Positions 10,030 to 21,855 of a stretch of DNA of 64,000 nt are shown here, piece by piece (positions within the stretch are counted from its first letter, which is position 1; every line of letters starts with the position of its first letter). Where the stretch lies: contig CM077594.1 in assembly GCA_039654915.1 (NCBI GenBank), positions 11,126,001 to 11,190,000 of the forward strand. Reading direction: 5' to 3'. The notes beneath the pieces were generated by a model. It saw only the letters and a program-made list of their open reading frames with translations, was not told the origin of the DNA and did no database searches. Origin of the DNA: Aquilaria yunnanensis (taxonomy: Eukaryota; Streptophyta; Magnoliopsida; Malvales; Thymelaeaceae). Both the position numbers and the translations under genes were made by a program.

Positions 10030-13000
10030 TTAGGGTAAATTGCATGTGTTACCCCCAAACTTTAATTATTGTTCCTGTTTTAACCCTAACCTTCACTTTA
10101 CTCGTAGTGCATCTCTAACGTGGTTAAAAAGTTTCATTTTGGACCTTTTTGTGACAGAAGTCCTTAATTTAGCTAGAAAAAGACACATCAGCATATTATT
10201 GTAAAGGAAAAATTCTAATTTTAACCCCTGAAAATCTTCCTTTTAACAAATAATCTTTAACACTTTGAAACCTCCCTCACCTGCAGCCACTCACCTATCT
10301 CCACCGTCACTCACCCTCACCCGTAGCAACTCACCCATCTAACCACCATGACCATCTTCTTGATTTGGTTGACTAATAGCTCTAGGTAATATGGGAGACA
10401 ACCTTTTGGTCGAACAACAACTCTTCTCAATTTGGCAGCTAACAACCTCATCGTCAAAGAGTCAATGGTCGATGGTGCTTTGCGTACGTTCACGTACGAA
10501 TTGCATATGAATCGCGCATGGAATCACAAGTGAAGGAGGGGAATTGTGATGGAATCGGAGGCAAAAGAGAGGAATCGCTGGCAGAATCGCAAGCGGGGCA
10601 TGTAGGAGAAGGGTGAGTGACGGTAGGTCGCACACAAAATGGACATGGAGTCATAAGCAGAGTGTTGACACCCAATTTTGTCCGGGTACTGACTTTTTCA
10701 TAAGTTTTAAGTTAGGGAAATTAGTTAAGGGAGAATTTTTATTTTTAGGGACTATTTGGTCATTTTTTAGGAATTTGGGTCATTTTTATCATTTTTAGGG
10801 TTTTGCATAATTAATTAGTCTATTCACATTTAGGTTATATAGTTATTTTGGTCTACAAATCTTTAGGAATTTTAAGTGGTCATCTAGGGTAGAAATAAGA
10901 GTTAATTTAGTTTAGGTACTAATTTGTAGTACTAAAAGTCTTGTAGGGTCAATTTGGGTAAAAAGAAAAAATTTGGGAGGAAACTGGGGATTTTTAGAGA
11001 GTTTTGAGCAAAATTCAAAAGTTTGGGCTAAATCTGTCAATTTTAGAGAGTTTGAGCCAAATCTGTCGATTTTATGGAATTTCAGGAAAAATCTAGGGTT
11101 TTTGCAAGATTTGGGCTAATCTGACAATTCCTGAAAGTTTTGGGTTAAATTGAAATTTACACAGAATTTAGGGCAGAATAGGCAGATTGAGAATTTTATT
11201 GGACTGAAACTAGTAATTTTACCAGATGGCATCCTAATTGATTTAAACTTCTTCAAATTTGATTTGGATGAAGTTTAAACTCTAAAAAACAGTGTTAATC
11301 ACGTTTTAAAGTCCCACTAGTATAAATATGGGTTCAGATTTTGAGAAAAACGAGAATCCTAAGCTCCCATAAAAAAAAAGTAAAACTACAACGTTTGGTC
11401 CCTGATTTTTTGGAATCTCCCCAAAAAAGCCCTAAGCTTCTTCCCTCGCCGCCCCCACCCTTGTCCCCTTTTTGCTGCCCCGACGTCTTGCCTTCCCAGC
11501 GCCGACGCTTCTCCGTCACGTCTCCCGACGACCTTCCCTGCTTCGCCGCAGCCACCGCTCCCGTCGACACACCCTGCTCCTGCCGTTGCCGTCCACGGTG
11601 GTTTTGTCCCGGCTACGGTCTCCTTGCCCGCCGCCCATCGCAGCTCCGTCGCCGACACCCCAAGCCCCCGTCGTCGTCTCCGTCGCCCCCTCGTTCCAGC
11701 CTAGGCCGCCGCTTGTCTGCCATTCGCCGTTGCACAGGGAATCGAAGAGGATCCGACAGAAGACCCGCGTTTCCGTCCAGTTTCAACCCAATCAACTCCT
11801 TTTGGGTATAACTTTAACTTAGTCCTCCAACATTCTATTTCGTTCATATAACTCACTAACTTATTTCCATCTTGCAGATCAGTCACTGATAGCAGGATTT
11901 TTATTGATTTCTTTTTTCTTGTTTTATTTATTCTGTCTGTTTGACCTTTGCATTAACTTTAACTATTAAATTTATTTAAAATACGACTTAAATGTTTTAC
12001 TTTATTTTTACTTCATGTTGTCTGCTTTGTTTTGTTTTGTTTTATTTTTCTTTATTTATTTGTTTAGCCATGCGAGAATGTTTAATTAATTATTTAGTTA
12101 ATTTTCATTATTCATTTATTTTTTCTTCTTCTTTATTTATTTTCCTTCTTTACATTACTTATTTTTTTTTCTTTATTTATTTTCATTATTTTCTTTGTCT
12201 TGCCTTATTTATTTGCTTTCTTCATTTCCTTTATTTTTTTGTTTTCTTTTTATTTGTTCTCTTTATTTACTCATCGGTTCATTTATTTACTTACCTACTT
12301 GATTATTTATTTTATTTATTTATTTTCTTATTCATTTGTTTATTATTTACTTACTTCTTTATTTATTTACTTTCTTTGATTTCTTTCTTTGTTTTTTTTA
12401 TTTGTCATCCATGAAATTTAGTGATTAAATCTATATATGCATATCACTTGGAATGTTTAGCTTATTTTTATTTTCTCTTGATCTTATAATTGGGATTTAG
12501 ATCTCATAATGCATCTTGAAAATAATAAATATTAATAGTATATAAAAATAATTAGTAAATTAATTGCTCAGGTATGCTGTTTTTTGATTTAATAAGAGTC
12601 AATTTTCTAACACATGGCAAATTTCAAAGATCCGTTCTTGGTGATTTGATAAAATCCCGAGACGAATTATTCGTTTGAATCTGATTAGTCTGATAAGATT
12701 CACGACTTTGAACAGGGTATTCCTTTCAAATTCTTGGTAGATTTGATAAAGTTCCGAGATTTTTAGGACATCTAAGATTTCATATCCGGTTGGTCTGATA
12801 AGATTCACGATTTGAAATTAAATTAAATAAAATTTATTAAAATTATTTTCAATCAAAGATTAGATTAAGAAGCAAAGATTTAAGAAAAGATAAAACTGAA
12901 TCCCATGGTACCAATTTCTGAGCGCTTTAATAAGGTTATTTTAGAATAACCAACTAACGATCTTAGAATCTCTCGCAGACCATAACAGGTATTTAATCGA

Positions 13001-13572
13001 CCTAGGTAAATTGATTGGTGGCGACTCCTAAAAATCACGTTGCTACACAGAGGAAAGGAATCGTGATAGAATTTGAGGCGGCAGAGAGGAGTCGCAAGTG
13101 GAATTGTAGGCAAAGGGATATGAAAGAGGGGTGAGTGGCGGTGGGTCGCGTGCGAATCGCAATGAATCATGCATGGAATCGCAAGCAGAGGAGATAAATC
13201 ACGACGGAATCGGAGGCAGAGGAAAGGAATCGCATGCTGAATTGTAGGTGGGGGATGCGGGATAGGGGCAAGTGGCGACGGGCATAGGTGTGTGACAGCG
13301 GAGATAGGTAAGTGGTGGCGGGTGAGGGAGGTTTGAAAGTTTTAAGATTATTTGTTAAAAGGAAGATTTTCAGGGGTTAAAATTAGAATTTCCCCTATAA
13401 TAATATGTTGATGTGTCTTTTTCTGTCTGAATTAACAATTTCTGTCACAAAAAGGTTCAAAATGGAACGTTTTAACCACGTTAGGAATACATTATGAGCA
13501 AAGTGAAGGTTAGGGTTAAAACATGAAAAATAATTAAAGATTTGGGATAGGGCATACGATTTACTCCTATAA
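10030..13572. mobile_element. Long-TIR DNA transposon (Mutator-like?) carrying a solo LTR
   Basis: 10030-10657 and the complement of 13053-13570 match over most of their length: GGGTAAATTGCATG against GGAGTAAATCGTATG at the tips, then AAATAATCTTTAACACTTTGAAACCTCCCTCACC inside. The inner arms hold degenerate repeats built on GGAATCGCAAGCGG/GGAATCGGAGGC. No transposase is seen. A target-site duplication is not convincing (flanks CTATAATTA / CTATAAACA). Long arms of more than 500 bp fit a non-autonomous Mutator-like element. The middle is occupied by the solo LTR. Confidence 0.65.
10663..13047. mobile_element. Solo LTR, ~2.39 kb, probably Gypsy
   Basis: It starts TGTTGACACCCAATTTTGTCC and ends CACGTTGCTACA, flanked by the 5-bp duplication CAGAG (10658-10662 and 13048-13052). 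The family is shared with 42677-45476. Inside are an LTR promoter-like TATAAATA at 11321-11328, a GC-rich stretch (11440-11770), a long TTTA-rich tract (11990-12410), and TGGTGGCGACTCC near the 3' end. That last motif recalls Tat/Ogre-type Gypsy LTRs, which is inference. No internal region or second LTR is present, so it is the product of LTR-LTR recombination. Confidence 0.85.
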
Positions 13573-13649
13573 ACAAGATGAGAAAAGCCCATAAATATGC
13601 AATAGTTTGCTTTAAATCTTCGCCCTCTTCCTTTGGAAAATAGTGAATG

Positions 13650-13915
13650 AAAAGCCCAACGTATAAGAATTAAGAGATATGGGCCACATCCGAATTCTTC
13701 AACCCAAGACATTAATAAGATATTTGAGCCATTTCGAAGTGTTTCGGCCCATAAATATGCGTCCACCTTCGGAAAGGGGAGAAAACGTTCGATCTGGGTT
13801 TATAACAGAACTTGACGTTTCTTCCAAATCAATCTCAGTGCAAGCCGTGGCTGCCTCCAGGTCTAGGGTTTCTAAGGTTACTAATATTCCTCCTTTTTTT
13901 TGTTAAAGATCTCTT
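13650..13915 (+). promoter_or_regulatory. Promoter-like region of the decayed snoRNA array
   Basis: Sequence homologous to 39.59-39.84 kb. It contains GCCCAACG, GGGCC and GGCCCA words (site-II-like elements, common upstream of plant ribosomal-protein and snoRNA genes) and a telo-box-like CTAGGGTTT at about 13863. It lies just upstream of the degenerate C/D units. Activity is inferred by analogy; the downstream RNAs look dead. Confidence 0.5.
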
Positions 13916-13937
13916 TTTATGCTGTTCGTCATGGCCG

Positions 13938-14018
13938 GTGATTAGGTGATGAGAAAAAACTTCAACAATATAACGAATTCGTTCCATGATTTATAGTATT
14001 TAAGTCTTTGATGATCTG
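13938..14018 (+). pseudogene. Decayed C/D snoRNA (18S guide), array A
   Basis: Counterpart of the intact unit at 39887. The C box GTGATGA (13946-13952) is kept. The guide that reads AACTGCAACAA in the intact copy has a G to T change here (ACTTCAACAA), and the 3' D box is TTGA instead of CTGA (14008-14011). It is unlikely to form a functional RNP. Confidence 0.65.
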
Positions 14019-14094
14019 GTTTCTTTGTTTTCGGTTGTGGGTTTCATTGCTTGCTTATTTTTTTATTTCTTCCAGTATTTCTTAGTTATTGTCT

Positions 14095-15037
14095 GAGACG
14101 TGATGAATTATTCGTATTGGTCCGTGCATAGTTATTAAAATCCTGACTTAAATCTTATTTTTATGACTCTAGAAATAAAAAATGACTCATGTCTTAGTAA
14201 AAATTTATATTTAAGTAGAAATGGGTAAAGTCTAGACTTTAGTCTTATAAATTTAGAAACTTTATGACTTTACATCTTAGGTTGGATTTGCTGAAATTTG
14301 GCTAAAAAATGATCGCAAGCCGAATCTATATGAATCTAATGCCTAACTCAATCTTTATACAATCAAATCTAACTTATTTATGACCAAAACAAAAAAAAAA
14401 TATCTAAAAAATAAAACACAAATCTTCTCTTGTTTTTTTCCGTTAGTCTCTCTATGTTGTTTTTTTCCGTCGGTCTCTGTATGTTACTTAATTTCTCTCT
14501 TTTGCTATAACCTTGATAACTTTGATTATCAAATTTATGTAAATGTTAATATAGATGAAGAAAATGTCAATGATGGTATTATAGGTGCTTACATAAATGA
14601 ATTTGACATCCCAAATGATAAAATGACAAGATAAGAAAATGAAGATATGAAAGTTAAAAATGATAACATTGATAATGTCATTGGTCATGATGTTCCACGT
14701 GTTCTGTTAGATGATTGAGATGTTTTTAACTTCTTATTATGAATTCTGGATTTTAGAACTTCTTTATTCCTGCATTATATGTTTATGTCATGACATTTTT
14801 TATAGTATTAAAATATTAGTAAGTGAAAATATTATGTAATATAAATTTTCTAAGATAATTTAAATGATTATATTTTTTCATTTTTTTCTAAATTTTTTTT
14901 GATATAATCTTTTAAATTTACAATTTTTTAGGACTTTAAAAAAATCAAAACCACTCTAGATAGAAACTCAACTTTAATAACCTTGGGCCCGTGTTTCGGA
15001 TAAACCGTGACTGTTACTACTTATAAGATTCTGAGCT
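14095..15037 (+). pseudogene. U18: U18 snoRNA gene split by a transposon, array A
   Basis: The 5' part (C box GTGATGA at 14099-14105, guide start TATTGGTCCGTG) ends at 14126. The 3' part resumes at about 14986 (CCCGTGTTTCGGA...CCGTGACTGTTACTACTTATAAGATTCTGA). Between them lies an 859-bp insertion. The internal D' box is also mutated (CGGA for CTGA). The intact counterpart is at 40044-40117. Confidence 0.8.
14127..14985. mobile_element. 859-bp non-autonomous hAT-like element inside U18
   Basis: Ends: CATAGTTATTAAA on the left; complement of the right end CAAGGTTATTAAA (11 of 13 identical). The flanks are the 8-bp near-duplication GGTCCGTG (14119-14126) and GGCCCGTG (14986-14993). An 8-bp TSD and CA-starting short TIRs fit the hAT superfamily. 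The interior is AT-rich with no recognisable transposase. The 3' end of the same element is also found at 39286-39308, so the insertion came before the block duplication. Confidence 0.75.
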
Positions 15038-15155
15038 CAGTTGAATTTTTAGTTATTTCAAATAGTTTTGATTTTTGCAATTATTTGTGGTCATGCTTCT
15101 GTTGTGATGACTTGTGAATACAGTTTTGCATGTTTGTATCTTGTGGGCAGCGTCA

Positions 15156-15241
15156 AGGAGCATTGATTAGCCAGTACAGACCTTACATGAATTTGCGGGA
15201 ATGATCACAGCTATTTAGAACATCTAAGGGACTGAGCTCCT
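15156..15241 (+). pseudogene. Decayed U25-like C/D snoRNA, array A
   Basis: The terminal stem AGGAGC/GCTCCT and D box CTGA (15232-15235) are kept, as is the D-box guide AGAACATCTAAGGG. The C box is TTGATTA instead of TTGATGA, and the D'-guide is broken (ACAGACCTTACATGA for ACAGACCTGTAATGA). The intact counterpart is at 40356-40442. I judge it non-functional or weak. Confidence 0.7.
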
Positions 15242-15249
15242 TTAAATGC

Positions 15250-17067
15250 TAGCCCAGAATTTCATTAAATTGACAATTTAAACATTTAATGAGTAAAATT
15301 AATTATCCTACTGTGTTATGTACATCATGTTTTTCTCTCAGTTGAGCACATGACCATAGTAAGATAATTCCTTATGTTCTAACAACAAGTATTAAGAGTG
15401 CATTTAGTGTCAAAAATATCATGCATAATCGTTTATATAATTGGATAGAAAATAAATTAGTACTGAATGATTGTCTAGTAGTATAAATAATGAAATGATC
15501 ATACAACATTTTCAAGATGCACAACTGACTTAACTTTCTAACTTTGCCCCTTGCATCTAAGAGAGGCCAACCTGCACTAGAAAAGTGTTTTTATGAGAAA
15601 GCCCTTTAGAACATGGAATAACTAAACTTTCGATCAAACAAACGTTCTTGTTAATAACAAATGAAGTTTTAAACGAATGTATGCACTATGGCTAGACTTC
15701 GACCTAACGACAAACCTAACTCCACTCATTATATTATATTTTAAAGAAGAAAAGCTTTTTACTGTTCATTAACATCAGTTTTCAACCTCTATGTTGTTTT
15801 TTCTCCGCCTCTTTCAATTTATGGTCAAACCCCTCTTTTAGTCCCTAAATACTTCATGTATGCACCATAGACCATTGATTGATGGTGATATGATTGTCAC
15901 ATCATAAAGATTAGGGAATATTACTTGCCATGATAAACATTACAGGGGTTTTCATTGTTCATCATAAAGATTATGGAATATTACTATTGATTATATTATA
16001 GCTAACTCATATACATCGCTTACTTCTAAAAATCGTTAGGTTTTCATTATTCATCATTGAAGATGAATAGTTTTTTTTTTTTTGTATTTCCCTCTATTTC
16101 AGATACAATTGATCCTTCCCTTTTTATAAGATGACCGCATTTTTTAGGGCCCATTCTTCAATTTCTCCAGTTTTAGGTTGTCTGGTTAAATGTCAGTTTA
16201 ATCCAAATTTAATAAATATTTAGCTAGATCATTTCCATTTATTCTCTTGGTCACCAAAATTTTTATTGCTTTTATGTATTATATTCTAAAGTAAGACATT
16301 GGATATCATAATTTATTTATTTGTGTGTTAAGCCATTTTTTACATTCATCAAATCAATTGTTAAGCCTTTAATACCTAATATTTTTTCATTTTCAGTCTT
16401 GGTTCAAACTTTTTTTTTTATTTTTTTTAATTTTTTTTTCATAATAAAACTTTAATCATTATAATTTGCCTACTTCTAGCTATGGTTCTGATTGATTCGG
16501 CTTTAATTATTTTTTAATTTTTTAATTTTTATTTTTATTAATTTAATGGTTAAATTGTAAATTTATCAACATAAATTAAACACAATTTTGTGTTTCAATC
16601 ATATTATTTTGTTATTTATGATTGCATTTTGTAGTATGAATTGTTTTCTATGGTTTAATAAAATAATTTGCTCCATAATTGCTAAAATTGAAAGTAAATT
16701 TTTCTAAACAAATTTCTCATTGATATTAAAAATTAGAATTTAAGTTAATAAAAGAGGAAAATTTTTAGTGAACTATTTTTAATGAAAAATTTATACAGCA
16801 CATTATTTCAAAATACATATAATGTTATGTTTTTATTTACCTAATTTTAGTTATTGTTCAAGTTAGTTTGGCTTTAATCAATTTTTTTTTTCATATTTTT
16901 CAATTATTTATTATTTAAATTTTTTATAAAAAATTTATTGTAAAAAATACCCGTTACATCATGCGGGCCAACACACTTTGTGTTCTTCCTATATACAAAA
17001 TGTGGTGGGCAAATTTACTGATTGAATAATGAAATAAACGGTGTCATTTTGATTTCATGCATTTCAG
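15250..17067. other. AT-rich gene-free stretch
   Basis: About 1.8 kb with no coding frame, RNA gene or clear transposon ends. 15262 onward diverges from the intact snoRNA array, so U14 is absent here. A loose repetition (CTATGGTTCTGATTGATTCGGCTTTAAT near 16479 and TTATTGTTCAAGTTAGTTTGGCTTTAAT near 16850) suggests an old duplicated AT-rich element. Confidence 0.4.
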
Positions 17068-17075
17068 GTTTCATC

Positions 17076-17507
17076 TAGGAGTGATTATTCTGTTTGTTCG
17101 GTTTAAACTGAACCGAATTAGTCGGTTTATTCGGTTTTTTATTTTGGATGCTAAGAAACCGAATTAACCGAATTAGTCTATAAAACCGAATTCAAACCGA
17201 ATTGAAATATTTCGGTTCGGTTCGGTTTAAACCGAATTAACCGGAAAAATGGTAGTTAAATTCTATAAAAGATGAAATGAGATAAAAATATTATTTTTCG
17301 TTTCAAATTCCATTCAATATAAAAGATTCATTGTCCATGGAAAGAAAAAAAAAATAAGAATACAAGCTAATTTGGGTTACTTGGTAGCATTATTGTTCAT
17401 GACACAAATAAAAAATTTTTTGGTTATTTCAGTTACGAAATTCTAAAATCGAAACCAAACCAAATTTCAAAATTATTTTGGTTTGAACCAAATACTGATC
17501 ACCCATA
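17076..17507. mobile_element. 432-bp hAT-type MITE
   Basis: The TIRs TAGGAGTGATTATTC and (complement) TATGGGTGATCAGTA are flanked by the perfect 8-bp duplication GTTTCATC (17068-17075, 17508-17515). The interior is full of CGGTTT/AAACCG words that pair with each other. An 8-bp TSD and subterminal repeats fit hAT. No coding capacity. Confidence 0.8.
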
Positions 17508-17652
17508 GTTTCATCCCTGGGAAAAGGATATATTAAGAATTAGGTTATAACTTTTTTAAAAAAAAAATTTAAAGTATTTATGAATCTTCTTTCCTAATTC
17601 AGGCATGAAATACTTGTAACTCAAAATTAAGTTTTCAACATACCTTAAAATT

Positions 17653-20284
17653 GGGTGAAGTCCACTGGGTACCTTAACTTAACGTTTTTTTTTTAAATCT
17701 CAAATAGGTACCTAATTTATACATGTTTCCTATAAAATTATGTAAACTCATATAACACATTCTAATCGCGCACTTTTCACCAATTTTACCATTAAACTGG
17801 ATAGAAATTGATGTTGTGACATTAAATAACATTAAAACAAAGTTTTAATTACAATTTTGGCTTAAAATTTTTCAATTAATAATTCTAAACTTTAAACTTC
17901 TAAATCTACTATTCCTAGCCTAAATCTACCATTCATCCTCTTCCCTAGCCTCCTCCGCCTACCCCTTTTCAGTTTTCATAGTATTCTTGAAAATACCCAT
18001 TCGACTTGCCCCCAACCATCTGTTTTTTGGCATACCAGCCAAGACCCTCACTTTATCGAACAATTCCTTTAATTGTTGTTGAATTTTTTAGGGTTTATGA
18101 CATTCTTCAGATTGACACAGTAAATCTTGTACGTTGTGTTAAGTTTCCTAATAAAGTTTTTGGGTCCGTAGCGGAGGAAGCAATGCTTGTATCAAATCTG
18201 AGCATCATCGCTATGGTGTTGACGTAAGAAGCACCAAATTTGAGCCTCACCATTATCGAAGGAACATTTTCTCATTTGGCACTACTACCGTTGCGGATGA
18301 AGTTTTTCTGGGTCTGTAATGTAAGAAGTAGTTGTGTTTGCTGTCATCAACCATAGTTGTGGTTGGCACCACTGTTAGAAGAGCCAATCTTCAATGTCAC
18401 AAATCTAAAGCAAAGTGGTAGTGAAGGTGGAGAATCAGAGATGAGGGTGAAGGTGGAGAATGAAAAGATAAGCGATGTCATGCTTATGATTTGCATAGGC
18501 CATGGGATTTAATGAAATGTACACATGGTGTACATTGTATGAATATATGAGCAATGCACAATGAAAGTCACAAGCATGAACAAACCTCCTATGAGAAGGC
18601 CTTAAAGGTAGTCTAAGGGTGCTTCAGGGGAATCTAAGGAAGGGGTATGGTTGTGAGCCAGCAAAGGCTAGGTCTACGCCCAAAACCCATTTTTTAGGAA
18701 GAGACTTAACTTTGAAGGCAAATTTGGCCAAGAAGCCAAAGAGACAAAATGTTCCATGACAGACACAAATTGTGACTCTTAAGCACACTCTTGTGTGCAC
18801 CTGTGTGACATTGAGGGCTCTAAACCCTAAGAACACTAAAGGGAGTTGTGTGAGCTTAATACCTAAAGTTGAATACCAATGAGGGCAGCCACATAAACTC
18901 AAAAAATGTGATGGACTCATGAAGAATGACAAGGATACATTAAAGTGCACTAGAATACTCTTAAGTGCACCTTTGTGTAACTATGCACTTATCGAGGCTC
19001 TAAAGCCTAATGCCTTAAAGGGCACTACATGAGAGTAACATTCATCATTCAAATAACAATGTGGAATAGAATGTCGGCCAAATGAAGGGGAAAATAGAAA
19101 TAAACCATGGAAGCACCTTAAAGAATACTAAAGTGTTGTCAAATGCATTCTAAAGTGCACTTATGTTCAATGTAAAGTTTGAGGGTCTAATTGGCCGAAT
19201 AAATTCGCAAAATGGGTGTTTAAAATGTGCCACTTGAAGATCAAAGTAGGACAAAACAAAGTCTTGAAGAAATTGAGCTGCTTGGAGGAGGATTTGACTA
19301 AAAGTTAGTCAAAATTTCCTTGGTGACTACACCATTCGACCACCGTTTGATCTTTGGTCTTCAAAGGATGTTTAATGTAGCATCTTAGTTGTTTCTTGGT
19401 AGATTCGTGGACTCATTAAGTCTGGCTAAGAACCTAAAAGGAACTAAAACAAAAAAAACAAAAAGAAGACTAAATTAGTCAATAGTCTTGGTAACTAAGT
19501 CATTCGGCACCGTTTGCTACCTAGTTTTCAAAGGCAGCTTCCTAGCTATCTCCAAGTAGGTTCCCAGCCCATTTACTGCCTATTATCATATACTAAGCCT
19601 TGCTAATGACCATTGAAAAAAAGGGAAAAAAATATGAATACTTAAAAGCTACACCAAAGACAAAAGCCAAACTAGTTCAAAACCAAAGCTAAGTTAGCAC
19701 ACCAATTTTGGCATTCTTCATGAGCTATTATCTTCTTACTTTCTTCTTATTTTCTTACCTTGTTCTACCTGGCCATACCTCTATCAAAACAGCCTAGAAA
19801 TACTAGAAAGAAAGGAGGCCAAGAAGGACAAAAATAAGGCCAAATTAGATACAAGATGGTGCAAGACTAGCATATGATGGTGTCTAAGTTTGGTGCTTAT
19901 TTTCAAGGATGTGTGATTAAGCTTTCTTACTGCCAATTCAACCATAGGTGATGACCTATATGAAGCTTCTTCTCCTATATTTTAAATGGGAAAAGCTGCC
20001 CTAGGTGATGGCTTAAGCCAAAGAAACCTAGATGCTATGTAATGGGTTATGTGTGCTTAAAGCACTATGGTAAGCTAGTTAGTTTGCTTTCAACAAGCAT
20101 AGGGTTTTTGCTCAAGTTTGGCCAAGCTTGACTATTAACCTGGAGCTCTATGTTAATTGAACTTAATCAAAGTGATCATATGAAGAAACTGAAGAAGAAG
20201 CACACTTGTTATGTTAAGACAACCATGTGTTTGTGGTATGTGTATGTCTGTGTGCTTCTTTATATAGATGTGTGTACTAACCCT

Positions 20285-20368
<84 letters not shown>

Positions 20369-21845
20369 CTTATATGTACTGCTTTTGGTGTTTTCTTTGT
20401 CTTTGGATGCAGGTTAATAATAAAAATCGGAGGTTTATATGTATAGCAATGTTATAAACATTATGAAGGCACTGGGTGTTGTATTGGGTTCTTCACTGAG
20501 TATTTATGTACTCATGCTCTTTTTTGCCCATTTCAAATAAAGAAGTAGAGGATTGAAGGGCTAGGAAACCTCTGGAAGAGATCTATGTATAGAGAGGTAT
20601 ATTCTGAAAATTATGGCATATGAAAAAGGAAGCATGGAAAGTTCATCAAATTGAACTAATAATTATGTTTTATTATTGTGATTGTAGGCCCTGCTGTCTG
20701 TTGTGGGAGTTGCTGTATTCAACTTTATCTTGGCATAGACTAGGACCAAGAGGGTAGTAAGGCAGTTATGGCCTAGGTGTAAGGTCAAAATGGAAGTTAA
20801 GGCCATAGTAGGCCTAGAGACAGCCTGAACCAAATTATGTGCCATGCATGACATCAACTTTTTGTGTATATGGTTTTGGGCCATGTAGTCCTTGTTAGCC
20901 CAATTTTGTCATGTATATATTGTATATAACTAATGACTATAGGACTTAGGAAAAGGGGTGGCCTGTATGTATGTTGGGTTTAGGTAAGCCCAAAGCACTT
21001 TTGTAAGTTAAGCATGCATGGTTGTACTTAAATAATCTGGGCTGTACATGCATGTGTGTGTATATTACAATGGATGCATTAGGTAGGCTTCCAATGAGTC
21101 TCCAAAGGACACATATATAAGTCATCTAACTATTTAAGAACCCCATATGCACGCATAAAAATACTTAGTAATTTCAACTGGTTGAAATTGCATCAATTGG
21201 GTGAACTAAGTAGAACCTGTTAAAACTTCAAAAGCTTAAGATTCCCACCTAAATAAGATAAAGTTGGGGTTAAGAATTCTGGGATTTAGAATCTAATTCA
21301 CCCTAAGAAAATCAATTGAGTGGTTAAAAATTAACCAGGTTAATAAAAATAATTGATTGTTTTTAAACCTTTTAAGGATGTTTAGGTTGAGGGTGAGATA
21401 GGCCCTGACAAGCAAGAATTGTAGCGATCTTCAACGTAATGGTGTCAGGCAAATTGCTGCAAGGATTTGTGAAAAGGATGGTGTTTTAAATAGGCTTGCT
21501 TGATGATGTTGAGGAGGACCACTAAAGGTGGTGAAAGAGGCTAGGGAGAGGAAAGAGAGGGAGAAAGAGAAATATTAGGTTTAAACTAGGAAGAGTAGAT
21601 TTAGAAGTTTAAGGTTTAGAATTTTTGATTGGAAAATATGAGGACTAAAATTGTAATTAAAACTTTATTTTAATGTTATTTAATACCATATCATCAATTT
21701 TCATCTAATTTATTAGCAAAAGTGATGGAAAATACCTGACTAGGATGTGTTAGATGAGTTGATGTAGTTCAATAGGATAAATCTAAATGTTAGGTACCCA
21801 TTTGTGATAAAAAAATAAGTTAAGATACCCCCACTGAATTTACCC
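17653..21845. mobile_element. 4.2-kb Mutator-like element with ~300-bp TIRs
   Basis: 17653-17990 matches the complement of about 21540-21845 (GGGTGAAGTCCACTGGG against GGGTAAATTCAGTGGGG at the tips; AAAGTTTTAATTACAATTTT and AACTTCTAAATCTACT further in). A perfect 10-bp duplication CCTTAAAATT flanks it (17643-17652, 21846-21855). Long TIRs and a 9-11-bp TSD fit Mutator-like elements. No MURA-type transposase is recognisable, so it is non-autonomous. The interior carries degenerate ~170-bp tandem repeats (for example 18.78-19.2 kb) and a TA microsatellite. Confidence 0.8.
20287..20363. repeat. (TA)n microsatellite
   Basis: An uninterrupted run of about 37 TA units inside the Mutator-like element. 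It is likely length-variable and able to extrude as a cruciform. Confidence 0.95.
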
Positions 21846-21855
21846 CCTTAAAATT

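Noticed and set aside
11341..11822. Overlapping GC-rich open frames of up to 156 codons on both strands
   Set aside because: They lie inside the solo LTR, are of low complexity (Pro/Arg/Ser-rich), and have no domain; a high-GC LTR leader explains them.
11992..12414. 140-codon Phe-rich frame
   Set aside because: Translation of a TTTA/TTTC-rich tract of the solo LTR.
18006..18227. 73-codon frame inside the Mutator-like element
   Set aside because: No recognisable domain and no homologous frame in the other arm; probably chance.
20150..20446. Frame with a Tyr-Ile repeat
   Set aside because: Translation of the TA microsatellite.
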